This document shows positions 53,501 through 64,000 of a DNA stretch of 64,000 nucleotides, piece after piece. Under the pieces are notes generated by a model, which was not told the origin of the DNA, made no database searches, and was given only the letters and a program-made list of their open reading frames with translations. Within the stretch, counting starts at the first letter, position 1. Each line of letters starts with the position of its first letter. Location: contig VXAY01007412.1 in the NCBI GenBank assembly GCA_013399855.1, positions 566,672-630,671 on the forward strand, given 5' to 3'. Source of the DNA: Oxyruncus cristatus. Its lineage: Eukaryota; Chordata; Aves; Passeriformes; Cotingidae. Both the position numbers and the translations under genes were made by a program.

Positions 53501-55175
53501 TATACTTCGTGCGCCACTCTATGAGAGTCTTTTTGCCAAAAAACTATTAAGTCCCTCATGTCAATTTTCTGAGGGTTTGGAAAATAGCAGGATAGGTATG
53601 CAGTGTGATTGAGAAATGCCTTCACTTGATGCACACTGGCAGCAATACCTTAGACAGAGAGAGAGAAAAATTAAGATTTCCACCAGCTACAAAAGAACAC
53701 CAAGTTTGGCTCACAAAGGCAACACTTAACAGCAGTGGCAATAAAAACACCAGCATTTAGATACAAATTCTCCCCCTAGGTATGACAAGACACATAGTTG
53801 TTCAGACTGACACACTTAGTCTTATGGAGTTCACGTCATAAAACTGTTTCTTCTTTTTCTTCCTATATTTTACTTTCCCAGGAAGGTTTACCACACAGAC
53901 ATTGTGAGCATCTATATTTTAGAAGACTTATCTGCAGGCCCAAGGTCCAAACCATTCTTGTTCGTAGTATCCTGAGTGAAATGAAATTCTGCCCCAGAAG
54001 AGATAGCTGCACAATTCCTGTTTAAAAAGTTGAGTTCATTCTCCTAATAAAACAACACAGCGTTGAAGTTTTGAAGAAAATGTGAAGTACACACTGTGTG
54101 GTAAATGTGAGCATCTAGGGAATGTATGACCAGAAGGTCAGAAACAGGTGAACACTTTCAGTCTCAATGAAGAATTAATCTGAAGTTTAATGACAAATTA
54201 AATGTCAGATTTAACTGCTCTGTAATGAATCTAGAGTTTAATGACAGATTAAATGTCAGATTTAACTGTTCTGTTGCTGATCTTGTTAACAAAAATGGTC
54301 AATAAACAAAATTATGCCTTCATACAAAAAAAGGATGAACCATATTACACAAAGGATGAGTTTTCTCCCACTTTGATTCACGCACGTATCCATTTTTATG
54401 GGTGGCAAAGGGCTCGGAGGACTGTCTTTTCTTGGAATAAGAAATGCAGTCCTCTGTCCCAGAAGATGCAAACATCTCTGCTGTGTTCAAAAGGTGGAGA
54501 AGATTTACAGTCTCTCTCCTGCTGCAAAGTTTTGACTGTTCTTCCAGAGCACCAGACTGCAAAATGATCTCTGTGGCTGCCTAAAACTCCAGTTGTCCCA
54601 TATCAAACTGTCAGTTTCCAGTTTAATATTGCTCTTCTCTGTAATACACACAGGTGATACACACATTTTAAAGACAGATTTAAATTGAAAATTTAAGAGC
54701 AACATAAAATAAGTGTAATATAAAGATATAAAGTTGAAGAGAGAAAGTACTTACTATATATATTTTAGAGTACCTGCACACAATTTAAATATGACACATA
54801 GGCTATACGGCCTTGATTGTGCAATGTAAATGATTAATTATTACTAAGGAATGAGCTTCTTAGTGGATGAAAAGTATCACATAGAAGGACACAGAAAATC
54901 AAAACAGTTTTAACGATTAAAAACGTGCGTTTTACCTGGGAGAGGTATCATAGCACAAAGGAAGAATATGCAGACCTCCATGACACTGTAAGAAGGAGGA
55001 AAGACAGAAATATGTTAGAGGTTGAAAACACTCCAGTACTCCCAATGAAATGGTAAAACAAATAGTTTTAGCAAGAGAGAGAGTATTGAGAAAGTTACTC
55101 TCACCTTTTTTCACAGATTGGTGCGAGGACTTCTGTGTGCTTCCCAGCCTTTAGCAGCAACATCAAGCAGGCCAT
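44451..55175 (-). CDS. CD86: CD86 (B7-2) costimulatory receptor ligand, multi-exon gene
   Basis: CD86 is a type I membrane glycoprotein of antigen-presenting cells that binds CD28 and CTLA-4 on T cells. The exon model on the minus strand is 55105-55175 (possible alternative start), 54936-54985 (leader), 53307-53648 (IgV), 48726-49037 (IgC), 46574-46708 (transmembrane) and 44451-44599 (cytoplasmic tail, tentative). From the leader onward every junction is GT-AG and phase 1, as is usual for immunoglobulin-superfamily genes. Counting from the ATG at 54981 the product is 327 residues, close to the roughly 329 of human CD86. Diagnostic motifs are FWQ and CIIQHKK in the IgV domain, and SQPEI and GYPEP in the IgC domain, all with close counterparts in mammalian CD86. 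CD80 is the main alternative, but these motifs and the domain spacing favour CD86. Family identity is very secure; both ends of the coding sequence are less so. Confidence 0.93.
45274..45342 (+). mobile_element. CR1 LINE, extreme 3' end
   Basis: A short, heavily 5'-truncated CR1 tail: GGTTGGAACTAGATGATC, then AAGGTCCCTTCCAACCC, ending CTATGATTCTGTGGC. It lies in the last CD86 intron, antisense to the gene. Confidence 0.88.
46574..46708 (-). CDS. CD86: CD86 exon 5, stalk and transmembrane segment
   Basis: This 135-base exon encodes residues 234-278. It gives an acidic stalk (EIQEKEVEQVNINFS), then a hydrophobic helix from about P250 to L267 (PLIAVVVLVTLLLGFVIL), then a basic stop-transfer KKSR. 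It ends after LSTSQ with one base of the next codon. The acceptor TTCTTATTCAG and donor GTAAGT are good, and the phase matches both the IgC exon and the proposed tail exon. One more sequon, NFS, lies at N246 next to the membrane. It was found by splicing logic because the segment is too short to stand out as a long ORF. Confidence 0.88.
48130..48358 (+). mobile_element. CR1 LINE, degraded 3' fragment
   Basis: A diverged CR1 tail in the CD86 intron between the IgC and transmembrane exons. Recognisable parts are GTGGAGTCTTTATCCTGAG, GGTTGAACTGGATAATTTCC and a terminal CTCTGAGTCTGTG octamer region. Confidence 0.82.
48726..49037 (-). CDS. CD86: CD86 exon 4, IgC domain
   Basis: This 312-base exon encodes residues 130-233, the membrane-proximal C-type Ig domain. 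It opens ANYSQPEIAQL and contains LSCSSIGGYPEPEEMTWL. The likely disulfide partners are C155 and C215 (NISCLL). Sequons are NYS (131), NLS (152), NTT (175), NVT (196) and NIS (212), so this domain is heavily glycosylated. The acceptor is CTGTTTCAG and the donor is CATAG|GTGAGT. SQPEI and GYPEP match mammalian CD86 closely and are the clearest separation from CD80. C180 is unpaired in the standard fold. Confidence 0.95.
49204..49255 (+). repeat. (GT)n and TTTGG microsatellite
   Basis: About eight GT dinucleotides run into three TTTGG units and a T-rich tail. They lie about 170 bases upstream of the CD86 IgC exon, in the intron. Confidence 0.9.
49805..49820. repeat. Poly(A) run
   Basis: About 15 A residues in the CD86 IgV-IgC intron, antisense to the gene. 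No element is recognised beside it. Confidence 0.85.
51433..51690 (-). mobile_element. CR1 LINE, 3' fragment
   Basis: Antisense CR1 beginning with the terminal motif AGAGTCATAGAATC and GAGTTGGAAGGGACCCCCAA, ending in CCAACCTAAACCTCCCCTG. It sits in the CD86 intron between the IgV and IgC exons in the same orientation as the gene. Confidence 0.92.
53307..53648 (-). CDS. CD86: CD86 exon 3, IgV domain
   Basis: This 342-base exon encodes residues 16-129. The first canonical cysteine is C36 in AYLSCYF, the framework tryptophan is in IVFWQKD (W53), and the second cysteine is C106 in HFECIIQHKK, after the DEG motif at residues 100-102. This domain carries the CD28/CTLA-4 binding face in characterised B7-2 proteins. 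N-glycosylation sequons appear at N29 (NHT), N73 (NVS) and N80 (NRT). An extra cysteine, C124, lies near the end of the domain. The acceptor is a run of CT repeats ending CTAAG, and the donor is ATTG|GTAAGT. Other frames over this exon are shadows. Confidence 0.95.
54184..54273 (+). repeat. Direct duplication of about 39 bases, 51-base spacing
   Basis: AGTTTAATGACAAATTAAATG at 54184 recurs as AGTTTAATGACAGATTAAATG at 54235, and both continue GTCAGATTTAACTG. There are only two or three mismatches over 39 bases. It lies in the first CD86 coding intron. Confidence 0.9.
54936..54985 (-). CDS. CD86: CD86 exon 2, signal peptide
   Basis: The exon begins after a strong acceptor (pyrimidine-rich tract ending TTACAG) with four bases before an ATG at 54981. 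It encodes MEVCIFFLCAMIPLP plus one base, a short hydrophobic leader typical of a secretory signal peptide, and ends at a GTAAAA donor. The split glycine codon joins the IgV exon in phase 1. Cleavage is likely around the G-I-A-A-S stretch at residues 16-20, shortly before the mature V domain. This is the safer start codon because it gives a compact signal peptide without the exon 1 extension. Confidence 0.85.
55105..55175 (-). CDS. CD86: CD86 exon 1, possible upstream start codon
   Basis: An ATG at 55175 sits in a good initiation context (GCCATGG) and opens 23 codons plus 2 bases, starting MACLMLLLKAGKHTEV. It ends at a donor (AAAAAG|GTGAGA) after 55105. Splicing to the acceptor before 54985 keeps the frame and leads, through Ser and Val, into the second ATG at 54981. 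Human CD86 has a similar arrangement, with a few residues from one exon before an in-frame Met in the next. Use of this start would lengthen the leader to about 40 residues. The frame stays open further upstream and the transcription start cannot be placed, so the exon is probably longer than the part listed. It could also be purely 5' untranslated. Confidence 0.55.
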
Positions 55176-55179
55176 GGCA

Positions 55180-55450
55180 GATCTCTGGTTTACAGAGAAG
55201 CTGATGTGGTGCAAGATTACCGCAGACTGTGTATGCCATGGGAGAAACACAGAGTCCACAGGGTGCAATGGGCAAGACAAGTACTCATAATGCCTGAAGC
55301 GGTGAAAGAGGAATGGGGAGCATGCCTGACCTGGTAGTGCAGGAAGAAGATGAGGGAATTGAAAGTAGAGGGGGAAGAGAGGGTGACACAGAAGGAGGAG
55401 GTGGGGGAGACGGCATGATGATGTCAGCTACCAGAAGTGATGAAGTGTGT
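55180..55450 (-). promoter_or_regulatory. Probable CD86 5' flank and promoter region
   Basis: This follows from position alone: the last 5' splice donor of CD86 is at 55105. There is no CpG island and no good TATA box. A purine-rich plus-strand stretch at 55335-55415 offers several GGAA/GAGGAA words of the ETS/PU.1 type, which would suit a gene of antigen-presenting cells. This is unproven. Confidence 0.35.
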
Positions 55451-56474
55451 GACCTTCACTTTTGTAACAGGAACCTCTCCTTCACAACAGTAAAAGGTAA
55501 TGGAGAGAAATCCTTTATGATTTTAAAAGTTGAGGCTAAACAGCACATGGTTTGTGTTAAAGAAAAATGGGTATGTCTTTAGAAAAAAAAGAAAAAAACC
55601 CTGTGATTTGTCTCATAAGCAAACACTTCTCTTGGTGCTTGGGTACATGTGGTATAAAGGTATGAAGGCCTATAATCCTGGTAGTCAGCCAAATGTCATT
55701 CCCATGCACTGGTGAGAGAACAGCACCTGCATCTGACTGGTCTGTGTTTGCTAGTTCGCATTTTAGCAGCGCCTTTGTGTTTTTTGCGTGCATTTTCCAT
55801 ATATCTGGGAGAAGCCTCCACACTATCCTTGCCAAGATCCTTCACTCTCCTCCTTTAAACAGCTCCAAAGAATCCTCCTTTGCTGGAGCAGATGTAAAAA
55901 CTCTCCAGCTGTCATGCTACTTAAAAACAGTGAGATTGCTGTCTGCTGTCAGTTTCCTAATCGTTTCCCACTTTTCCTCATGTTTTATTTTAGGCTGGTA
56001 AAGTTGGGTCTCTGGTCTCTTCTTCTATTTAATACAGAATTCCACTCAGTCCACTGACATATTTGTTGAGTGTGTACTGTAACATACAGAACTGCCAATG
56101 ATATTTTTTCCAGATTCATCCTGCCTTTTCTTAGGAAAGGAGAGAAGGAAGTCCAGATGTCTCAGAGGATATAGATAGTTTTTTCTGTGATCCAGCTGTC
56201 ATACCAGAAGAGGAGGAAAGGGAGGGAGGGCTCGTGCAGAATCCATTCTTGTAGACAGGGGTCATTCTCTTTCTGCTTCAGCTGCCCTACTACATGGTGA
56301 ACTGTTATCAAGGGGTTTTCTTCCCAGGCTGGGCTCCACTGAATTAAACCACACAACTGACTGCCTAAATAAAAAGGCATATGTCTGGCCACTGAAAACT
56401 ACAGAAACTACTTCTCAGCAAATAAATAAAAACGTTTGCTTTCAGTCAAGAAAAAAAATAAAGGATAGCCCTAC

Positions 56475-56489
56475 TTTTTTTTTTTTTTA
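56475..56489. repeat. Poly(T) run
   Basis: About 14 T residues followed by AG, upstream of CD86. It has no attached element that I can recognise. Confidence 0.8.
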
Positions 56490-57842
56490 GTCCAAGGCAC
56501 ATGTATAAGAGGAGAAGTTAAAACAATTTAGCAACTGCAGACATAAGTGAAGTGGAGAGAATGTACTGCTATAGCTGGGCATCTTTTGCAATGACTGTCT
56601 CACAGGAGCAAAGACCAAAACCGGAACTGAAAACAGGAGTGAGAGAGAGACAAACCCCAGGCAAGAATACCAGATAATACTGCTTGCCTTTCTTGAGGGG
56701 TTGTATTTGGAGCTGTGAGGACAGAAGTCTCAAAGATCCTAGATGGTTTCCTGGCTGCCATCTTCCAGGAGAAGGCATGTTGCTGGGGGTGCTTGCATGA
56801 AGAAGGATCCCATGAGTCTGGGGATGGGTGTACACCCACATTCCCCGCAGAGGGGAATTGCTTGTCACTGAGTGTGTGACAAGCTGCTTCTCTCATGCGA
56901 GCTGCTTTATAGAGAGAAACTGAATCATGAATTGGGCCACTACAACTTCAGTGCTGCATGCGGCTTTTCTTCCCCTTTTTTACAAAATGTCTTTAACAAG
57001 CCGATGCTGATCCTTGGAGCCAGTGTCCAGGAAGGCTGAAGGAAGGGGAATTACACAGTATCTGTGCTGGCTTCTTACATTTCTTTGGCATATTCATTAC
57101 AAATTCTGTGCTCAATTCTCTCATATCTGCAGGCCATTGAAAGTCTTCTTGTGTCCTAGAATTGATTAGCAATGGGGGCTAGGTAAGAGGGGAAAGACAG
57201 ACTTAGCTTCAGGATATGGCCTGCAACTGGCAAATGGTGCAGACCAAACTGCCCTCTTTGTGGCCATGGCCCAGTGTATGAGAACACTGCTCCACTTCAG
57301 AGCACTGTGGCCTGTGTATGGATGTGCAGTCTTCCTGGTCACAGGCTAAGTGCATCCACCTGTGGAAGTGGCACTTTTTCACGGTACCAGTGATAACTGA
57401 TGAGGTCATTTGAAGACCAATGACTTTAAAATTATCTCTGACATTCAGAATAATGTGAGGTCAGTCCATGGGGAAGTACACGTTTTCCCTTGTTAAATAA
57501 GGCTAGCACTATGTGTTGTGTCTTTCTTGCCTTTTGAAGCTTTGTCAGCCATTCCTGGAGATGTCTTTATGACTCACAATTACAAATCATGTGTGAACAC
57601 CAGAGATAGAAAATGGAGAACTATATTAATTGAAATTATGTCAGTATGCAGCCAGTAGTCACACTCAAACCCTTTATTTACTATCTCTGCAGTCCAATCA
57701 CTGAGAGGAGAAGAAACCATATGAACATATGCACTTTACAGACCTGATTCATGACTGGATTGGTTTGGCCCAAACTAGTCTGAGAAAACTCACGAAACAG
57801 TTCCCACTTGTCTCAGTACAGGGGCATTCCTGTCCTGAATCA

Positions 57843-58685
57843 CAGATTCATAGAATCATAGAATGTTAAAGCTTGGAAGGGACCTTAAAGATCACCTAGT
57901 CCCAAGCTCCCCTGCCATGGGCAGGGACACCTCCCACTAGACCAGGTTGCTCAAGGCTTTATCCAACCTGGCCTTGAACACTGCCAGGGATGAGGAATCC
58001 ACAACCTCCCTGGAAAACCTGTTTCGGTGTTTCAGTGACTCACCACTCTCACAGTAAAGAATTTCTTCCTAATATCCAACCCAAATTTCTCTCTTTCAAC
58101 TTGTATCCACTACTCCTTGTCCAATCACTAGAGTTCCTGATGAGGATCCGCTCTCCAGCTTCCCTGTGGCCCCCTTCAAATACTGGAAGATTGCTATTTG
58201 GTCTCCATGCAGCCTTCTCTTCTCTAAGCTGAACAGCCCCAACCTTCTCAGCCTGTCTTCATAAGGTAGGTGTTCTTATCAACTTCCTGGCCCTGCTTTG
58301 AACTTGCTCCAACAGTTCCATGTCCTTTTTATGTTGGGGGCACCAGAATTTTACAGAATACTCCAGTGGGGTCTCTCAAGAGCAGAGTAGAGGGGGCCAA
58401 TCACCTCCCTTGACCTGCTGGCCACATTCCTTTTGATGCAGCCCCAGATACATGTGTCTTTCTGGGCTGCGAGAGCACATTGCTGGGTCACGTCGAGTTT
58501 TTCATCAAGCATCAACCCCAAGTCCTTCTCTGCAGAGCTGCTCTCAATCACTAAGCCCAACCTGCAGGTGTGTCTGGGATTGCCACAGGCCAGGTGTAGG
58601 ACCTTGCACTCTGCTTTGTTCAACTTCAGGAGGTTGGCATCGGCCCACCTCTCAAGCCTGTCACAGTCCCTCTGGATGGCAAAGA
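57843..58685 (-). mobile_element. CR1 LINE, about 0.84 kb 3' fragment
   Basis: A well-preserved antisense CR1 from the double octamer TCATAGAATCATAGAATG through CTGCCATGGGCAGGGACACC and AACCTGGCCTTGAACACTGC to TCACAGTCCCTCTGGATGGC. It lies about 2.7 kb upstream of the CD86 first exon. Frames of 90-110 codons on both strands here belong to the element. Confidence 0.95.
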
Positions 58686-61600
58686 ACTCTAAAATTGATG
58701 TTTGGGAAAAACGGCAACTTCACTCCCTCTACTTTCGAAGGCAATTGCCAGAAAGCTCGGTGTGACTTAGTTTGAGATTGGCTTGTGCTTTCTGCCTCCT
58801 GTTCCTCCCAATCCAGCATGTGAAAACCAGCACGTAAAACCCCAACAGGCACACTGAAGCATAAAGGGCTTGGAGTAAACAAGAGCTTTACCAATATGCT
58901 TGTCTGCGTTTTCATTTACTCCCCTTTTTACTGTTTCAGTTTTGGATGCAGTCATTTACTTTTGAAAGACACTGTCACATCTATGCTCTTTGACTCCTAA
59001 GTTCCTTCATTGCCCTTCAGCTCCTTCCAAAATGTTCCTTTTTTTGCAAGGTCTCACATGTAATTGGCTTATTTTCTTACATCAGGTACACACATATTCT
59101 ATGGGAAGGCTCCTGCCCCATGTTTCATGTTGAACTCAAAACAAAACTAAACACCAAAGTAGTAAATCACTCTTTTGAATTTTCTAATGTGGGGATTTTT
59201 CTAAAATTTCCACCCACTTGCAACACTGAGTAGCTCCACAAGCAATGCTGTGAGCCTCCTGAAGGCAGGACATCTGTGACTAAGACTTTCCACTCCTGGC
59301 CTGAAAGCTATCCTAGCAGCTACTAAATTAAATTATCCTAAAAATGCATTTACCAGTCTTCTCCCATGTAAACACAGGTTGATTGAACAAGTGTTACCAA
59401 AGAAAATTCCCTTAACGTGGCAAGTTCAGAGAATTTTATGATGCCCTTCACACAAATACTATGCCATACACCCATATAACTATACATCAAGGGACACATT
59501 TTAAAAACATACCATTACTCAGGCAACTTGTGCTTCCTATGTGCTTCTCCAGTTAGAAACTGTCACTGTTTTAAATGTTGGCAAAACTTTTCCTATTGCT
59601 CATTCTTTTAGAACAATCTTTTACACCAAGTTACATTTAAAAATTCTGGGCTTATTGTTTAATTATATTGTTATTACATGAAAAAATACAACCCTCTGTC
59701 TCCCTAAATTTTAATTTCTGAATGGATTTTTCATCCTTTCCCATTATCCCTTCTCTAAGTAACATACTTTTATTATCTCTAAGATCTCCAGGAGAACCAT
59801 GACTTTCATTACGATTCTAGGATCACTTTGCCTTAACATCTAAAAACTCCTCCTTTAATAGCAATTAAAAATCACCAATTATTTAAATAATACCTTTGGT
59901 CCAAAGATCATGGAGCATTCCACTGCTTCTGCAAGCAGAATTCTTCATCCACAAGTAGGGTGAGGTATCTCGGAAAGAGAGCACAGTGGCAGCCTAACAA
60001 CACAAAGTCCTGCTGCACAGATCATAGGACACAAAAGTATTCTCCCTGCAAGTGAAACTGCAGGGGAAATTCAGAGGGGAAGAACGTCATCAACCAGAAT
60101 TAGACATTCATTAGGATTAGCTGTGGTGTTTGAGTTCCACCTAAAGGATAGGTCAGGCTGACATATTTCTCCACACTGTCAGCTGCATCTGGCCACAGAA
60201 TTGGCAAGTTGGTTGAACCACTTCTGCATCACAGATGCCATCCCTGTCCTTCTTTCCCAGTCCTTGCACTTGCCTCAAGGCTAGTCAAGCAAACTTGTCA
60301 GCTGGGAAGTAGCATTTGCTGGGCTCACTTGTCATCAACTCACATTAAACTGTTTGACTTCACAACGAAACAGAGAAGAACACACCCCTGTTCCCACACA
60401 GGTCACAATTCAGAGACGTTAGATGATTAACAGACCAGTCAGTTGCTGGAGTCTCTTGGAAAATCATTGTACAGAAGAGGGAATTCAAATGCCCGCTCCC
60501 AGGTTGTCCCTCTTCCAAGCCTTCCATTTCTGCACAGGACACTGCCTGGAAATGGCATCATGGCTACACAATGCAGGGCAGGCATAACCTCAGATAGCAG
60601 TTTGCAGGACACCTCTGATGTCAAGGTATGTACTGTATACAGAAGGATGAATCTGTATGTGATTCCTAACCTATATGCAAACACAGCTAACAAGGCTCAG
60701 CAGCTATACAATATATTATATGCTTAGTTCTCAGGTATTACATTCTTTATTTTCAGTAAGTGCCTTTCAAATTCAGCTGGGCACGTGACACAAACCTCAT
60801 ACTGCTTTTCAAACAGAAGGATCACTGATCAGATGCTACTTTTTCTGCAATAAATTAATCTCAATTATTAAATGAAGATGTGATATTCAGAAGAGCAGTT
60901 AAATGAGCCAAGCCCTCCTGCTCTCAGTTCTAGTGCAGGAATCACTCTGGGGACACATACTGTTTTTCTCACTGTCCTTCTCATGGCACATTAACTGATT
61001 CACAAAGCTAAAGGAAAAGATTTTGCCTTTTAGTTTTGGTTCCCTCCCTTCAATCACCAGAACTGCAGTAGCTGGGAAGAAATTACCTGATTCTCCCATC
61101 CACTGCTGTAAATTAAGACCGGTATCCTTATAACATGCATAATCAGACAATACCCTGCAGATCCACTTCAGTCCTTTTGCCCAGTTCCTGATTATAAACA
61201 TCCTGCTCCAGGAACTCAGGAAATATTGTGTTGATGTCACTACAGAATGAGCTCTGGCTCATTCTGCTATAGCTTGGTCAGCTTGCTCCAGGGAATAAGG
61301 AATATGTGTGTGAAACTGCTATGACAGCAGCTGTGACTCAAATGAAACAGAAAGCACCTGTGGAGCCACTTCACCAATAGCAATTATATTTTTACCAATG
61401 TATGCACCTACTTGTTTATAGGAGCATTACAAAGGCTTGCATTTGTAGCTGTTCAAATCATTATGAGATAAAGAAAAAAGGCTAAACCACTCAATTGAAA
61501 GCATTATTACCATACTAAGGAACACCTTATTTCTTTTTCCAAGGTTCCTGTCTCAGAGGCAGCAAAATAATCCAGTATGGATCTTGACAACAGAAATGTT

Positions 61601-64000
61601 CATTCTTTTGTCTGTCCTCAGTACCTGTCCTCCACCATGCACCAAGCCCACATCACAGAAAATCAGACCTTCCCATGACAAATATGTTTGTGCTACTTAC
61701 AGCAAGCACTCTCTGTCCAAAAGAAGTTTCCTCTTTTTAAGTCGAAGTTCCCCTTTCAAAGAACATTTGATTCTTTCACAAGTCTCAGTGTTATTCACGT
61801 GTCCCTGAGCTGCTGTGTTGCCCCAGTCTGCAAGAGAACCTTTGCTTGGATTTTCCCTAAAGGAAATAACCCTTTTTGAATAAGACTAAGTCTTCATGGC
61901 TGGCAAATTCCATTCATTTCTGTTTGCTTAAACAGGTCTTGTAATAATAGAATATGAAATAGATTTTTGGCAAAGACTGAAGTTACTACAATGAGATTAA
62001 ACAAAACTGTCTGTCCTTCCCCAATACCTTGCTGCTGAAAGTCACCAAGTTAATTTAAGAACTGATGACACTATAAAAATACAGCTGAGTGGATTGTTAT
62101 GTAAGAATAGTGATATCAGGACTGATTCAATAATATTTATGGGAAATTGTGGAAGTTTAAGGCCATATCTATGCCACAGCTTCCCTTCTTGCCATGCCCT
62201 CATTGACTTTTCTATATGACTGAGTAAAGAAGCTGTGCTTATGTGTTTGACTATTTGTATGTATAATTCTTTGATAAATTGATAACTTCATTTTCCTGTA
62301 CTGACAATCTATTTACATGGAATTTTATTTCTCCTGTAACCTCATTTTTTATCTGCCAGCTTAGCAAAACTTGCAATTTTATCATTCATTAAGATTTGTT
62401 TCAAGTTGGCTTATGAACATGCAGTGAGCCTTATAAAAGCCCATGTTAATGAGTGCAGTTATGCTTGCCAAACGTAGATCAAACAATATTCACACCTGAG
62501 GTTTTTGTCTGAACCACAGTTTATACATGGCTTTCAAAAGGAAAAGGGCTGTTTGGGGAGAAAAAAAATCCATCCTGTAGTTATTGCCTATTAAATATCT
62601 TGTATCTATTGCTTATTATCAGAAATGAAATCCAAATCAATTTCTATACACACGTTTTTCTTTGCTCAGGGCAAACTACTCAACAGCTCTGATTAAAAAT
62701 AGAGAAGTAGGCTGTTAGGAGGGAAGAAGGGGAAGTATTTTCTCCAGTCTGCAGCAATCAGAGAACTATAATTTACTTTTAACAGTTTCCTGTGAATGCA
62801 GCCAAAAGAATAATTTCTTCAACTAGATTGATTAAAGACTAATTGGACCTAATTTAAGTGTTTCCCAAACATGTTCAGCAAAAATCTAAAACCTAGAAGC
62901 ATGTACAGGCTTCAATTTTTTTACTTGCTTGCAACTTAGTTGTTAACAAGAAAAGCAGGAGATGTGCACAGGATTTTCAGAGATGATGGAGTATCCTCCT
63001 CCCACTCTTAAGATGTCACCACGAAAAATGATGGATAAGATCTAACCTTTGCACTGGAAGTAATCAAATTGGAAATGCAAAATATTCTTTGCCTTTCTGC
63101 CTACAGAGTCTCACCATTTATACTGAATGTTGTATCAATTTATTGAGTTCAGTTTTCATCTGAGTCAAATCACCAACCAGCCAGGCTGGCTGCAGTTGGA
63201 TTAGAAGGTAGTGCTCTTTGTAGTGGCCTGGGTAACTTTTGAAGAGATGGGATTTGGTTCCTAGTTCATGGTGAAAGTTTTGCTATGCATCTGTAGGTTA
63301 GTTTCATCTATAATTTTATTGATAATAATAAGTATTTGATGCTGATAGCTCTGTTTGCAATGTACTGCCTGTGATTATGTCTTAAAGAGTTGTTGGGTGG
63401 CATCTGATATAGGAAACCAATGAGTCTAAATCAGAAGAGAATCTAAAAGGTTTGGAGCAAGACAGAGGAAGTGCATAGGCAAGGAAAGAGAAATTAGATC
63501 AGGTTTTAATTGAAACACATAAAAACTACACGAGAAGACCAGAGAGGCAGGGATTTTGCAGAACAGAATTAGGAGTCAGCGGCAGACAAGAAGGTTTTTA
63601 AGAAGAGGTTAGTGAGAACGCTCTCTAATAGTGTTAGGGGAAAAAACATACTTTATAATAGATCATGAAGAAAAGGTAAGTAATTATTCAGAAAGACAGA
63701 CTGAACTTGAAAGCCCATGCTTAAGAGTAAATTTTCATCAAAAGTTTAGTCACTTCTTCGTCTGCTGCTAAAAGAAAAACCTTGAAGCTGAAATGGAAAA
63801 AACACGAAGATACAAAGTAAGGATTGAAAACACATCTCCAAGTTGGTATATAAAGACCAAACATGTTCTTTGTTGAAACAGGTCACACTAATAATTGTAT
63901 ATATTTCAAATACAGCACACCCTAAAAGCTGACAGGTACCTGAAAAAATGTTTCCTTGCAGGCCAGATTCCAGCTCTGTACAGGTTTCCCCTGAAGATAC
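58686..64000. other. Upstream flank of CD86, nothing recognised
   Basis: AT-rich non-coding DNA to the window end. Frames (up to 113 codons at 60899-61240) have no familiar motif or splice support. In mammals ILDR1 lies on this side of CD86, but no exon of it was seen. Confidence 0.5.

Noticed and set aside
53094..53550. Frames opposite or shifted from the CD86 IgV exon
   Set aside because: They are shadows of the real exon, which has full domain and splice evidence.
58351..58775. Frames of 90-110 codons on both strands
   Set aside because: They are part of the antisense CR1 at 57843-58685 and its edge.
1..64000. CRISPR array, operon, phage or bacterial mobile system
   Set aside because: No regularly spaced repeats or polycistronic frames; intron-containing immune gene, CR1 elements and CpG islands show vertebrate nuclear DNA.

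Overview
The window is vertebrate nuclear DNA, almost certainly from a bird. It has a multi-exon immune gene with GT-AG introns, sparse CR1 retroposons whose 3' ends carry the avian ATTCTRTG-type octamers, a few worn MIR/L3-like relics, short microsatellites and two CpG islands. There are no bacterial, phage or CRISPR features. Most open frames in it are chance frames in non-coding DNA or lie inside retroposons.

The one gene that can be read with confidence is CD86 (B7-2), the costimulatory ligand of CD28 and CTLA-4. It lies on the minus strand between about 55.2 kb (5' end) and 44.1 kb (3' end). Exons for the leader, IgV domain, IgC domain and transmembrane segment are joined by clean splice sites, all in phase 1. 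A terminal cytoplasmic exon at 44451-44599 fits the phase, brings the protein from the exon 2 start to 327 residues, and is followed by poly(A) signals. That exon is less certain. A second in-frame ATG in the upstream exon would add 25 residues.

Layout. 1-19.5 kb: AT-rich intergenic DNA with an ancient LINE relic (about 3.2-4.0 kb), one CR1 (9.7-10.2 kb) and a MIR relic (17.3-17.5 kb). 19.56-20.73 kb: a CpG island interrupted by a 634-base run of N. 20.7-37.5 kb: intergenic DNA with old repeat relics. 37.5-38.52 kb: two abutting CR1 copies running straight into a second CpG island (38.52-39.06 kb), which has an exon-like splice donor and a CTCF-like motif. 39.7-40.13 kb: an unexplained 145-residue minus-strand ORF with coding-like composition. 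40.3-42.6 kb: two more CR1 fragments. 44.1-55.2 kb: CD86, with CR1 pieces in three introns. 55.2-64 kb: upstream flank with one long CR1.

In mammals CASR lies downstream of CD86 on the same strand, so it might be expected toward lower coordinates. No CASR coding exon was recognised, but either CpG island could be a neighbouring gene's promoter. No novel multi-gene system was found. The leads worth checking are the 145-residue ORF, the CD86 alternative start and tail, and whatever the N gap hides.
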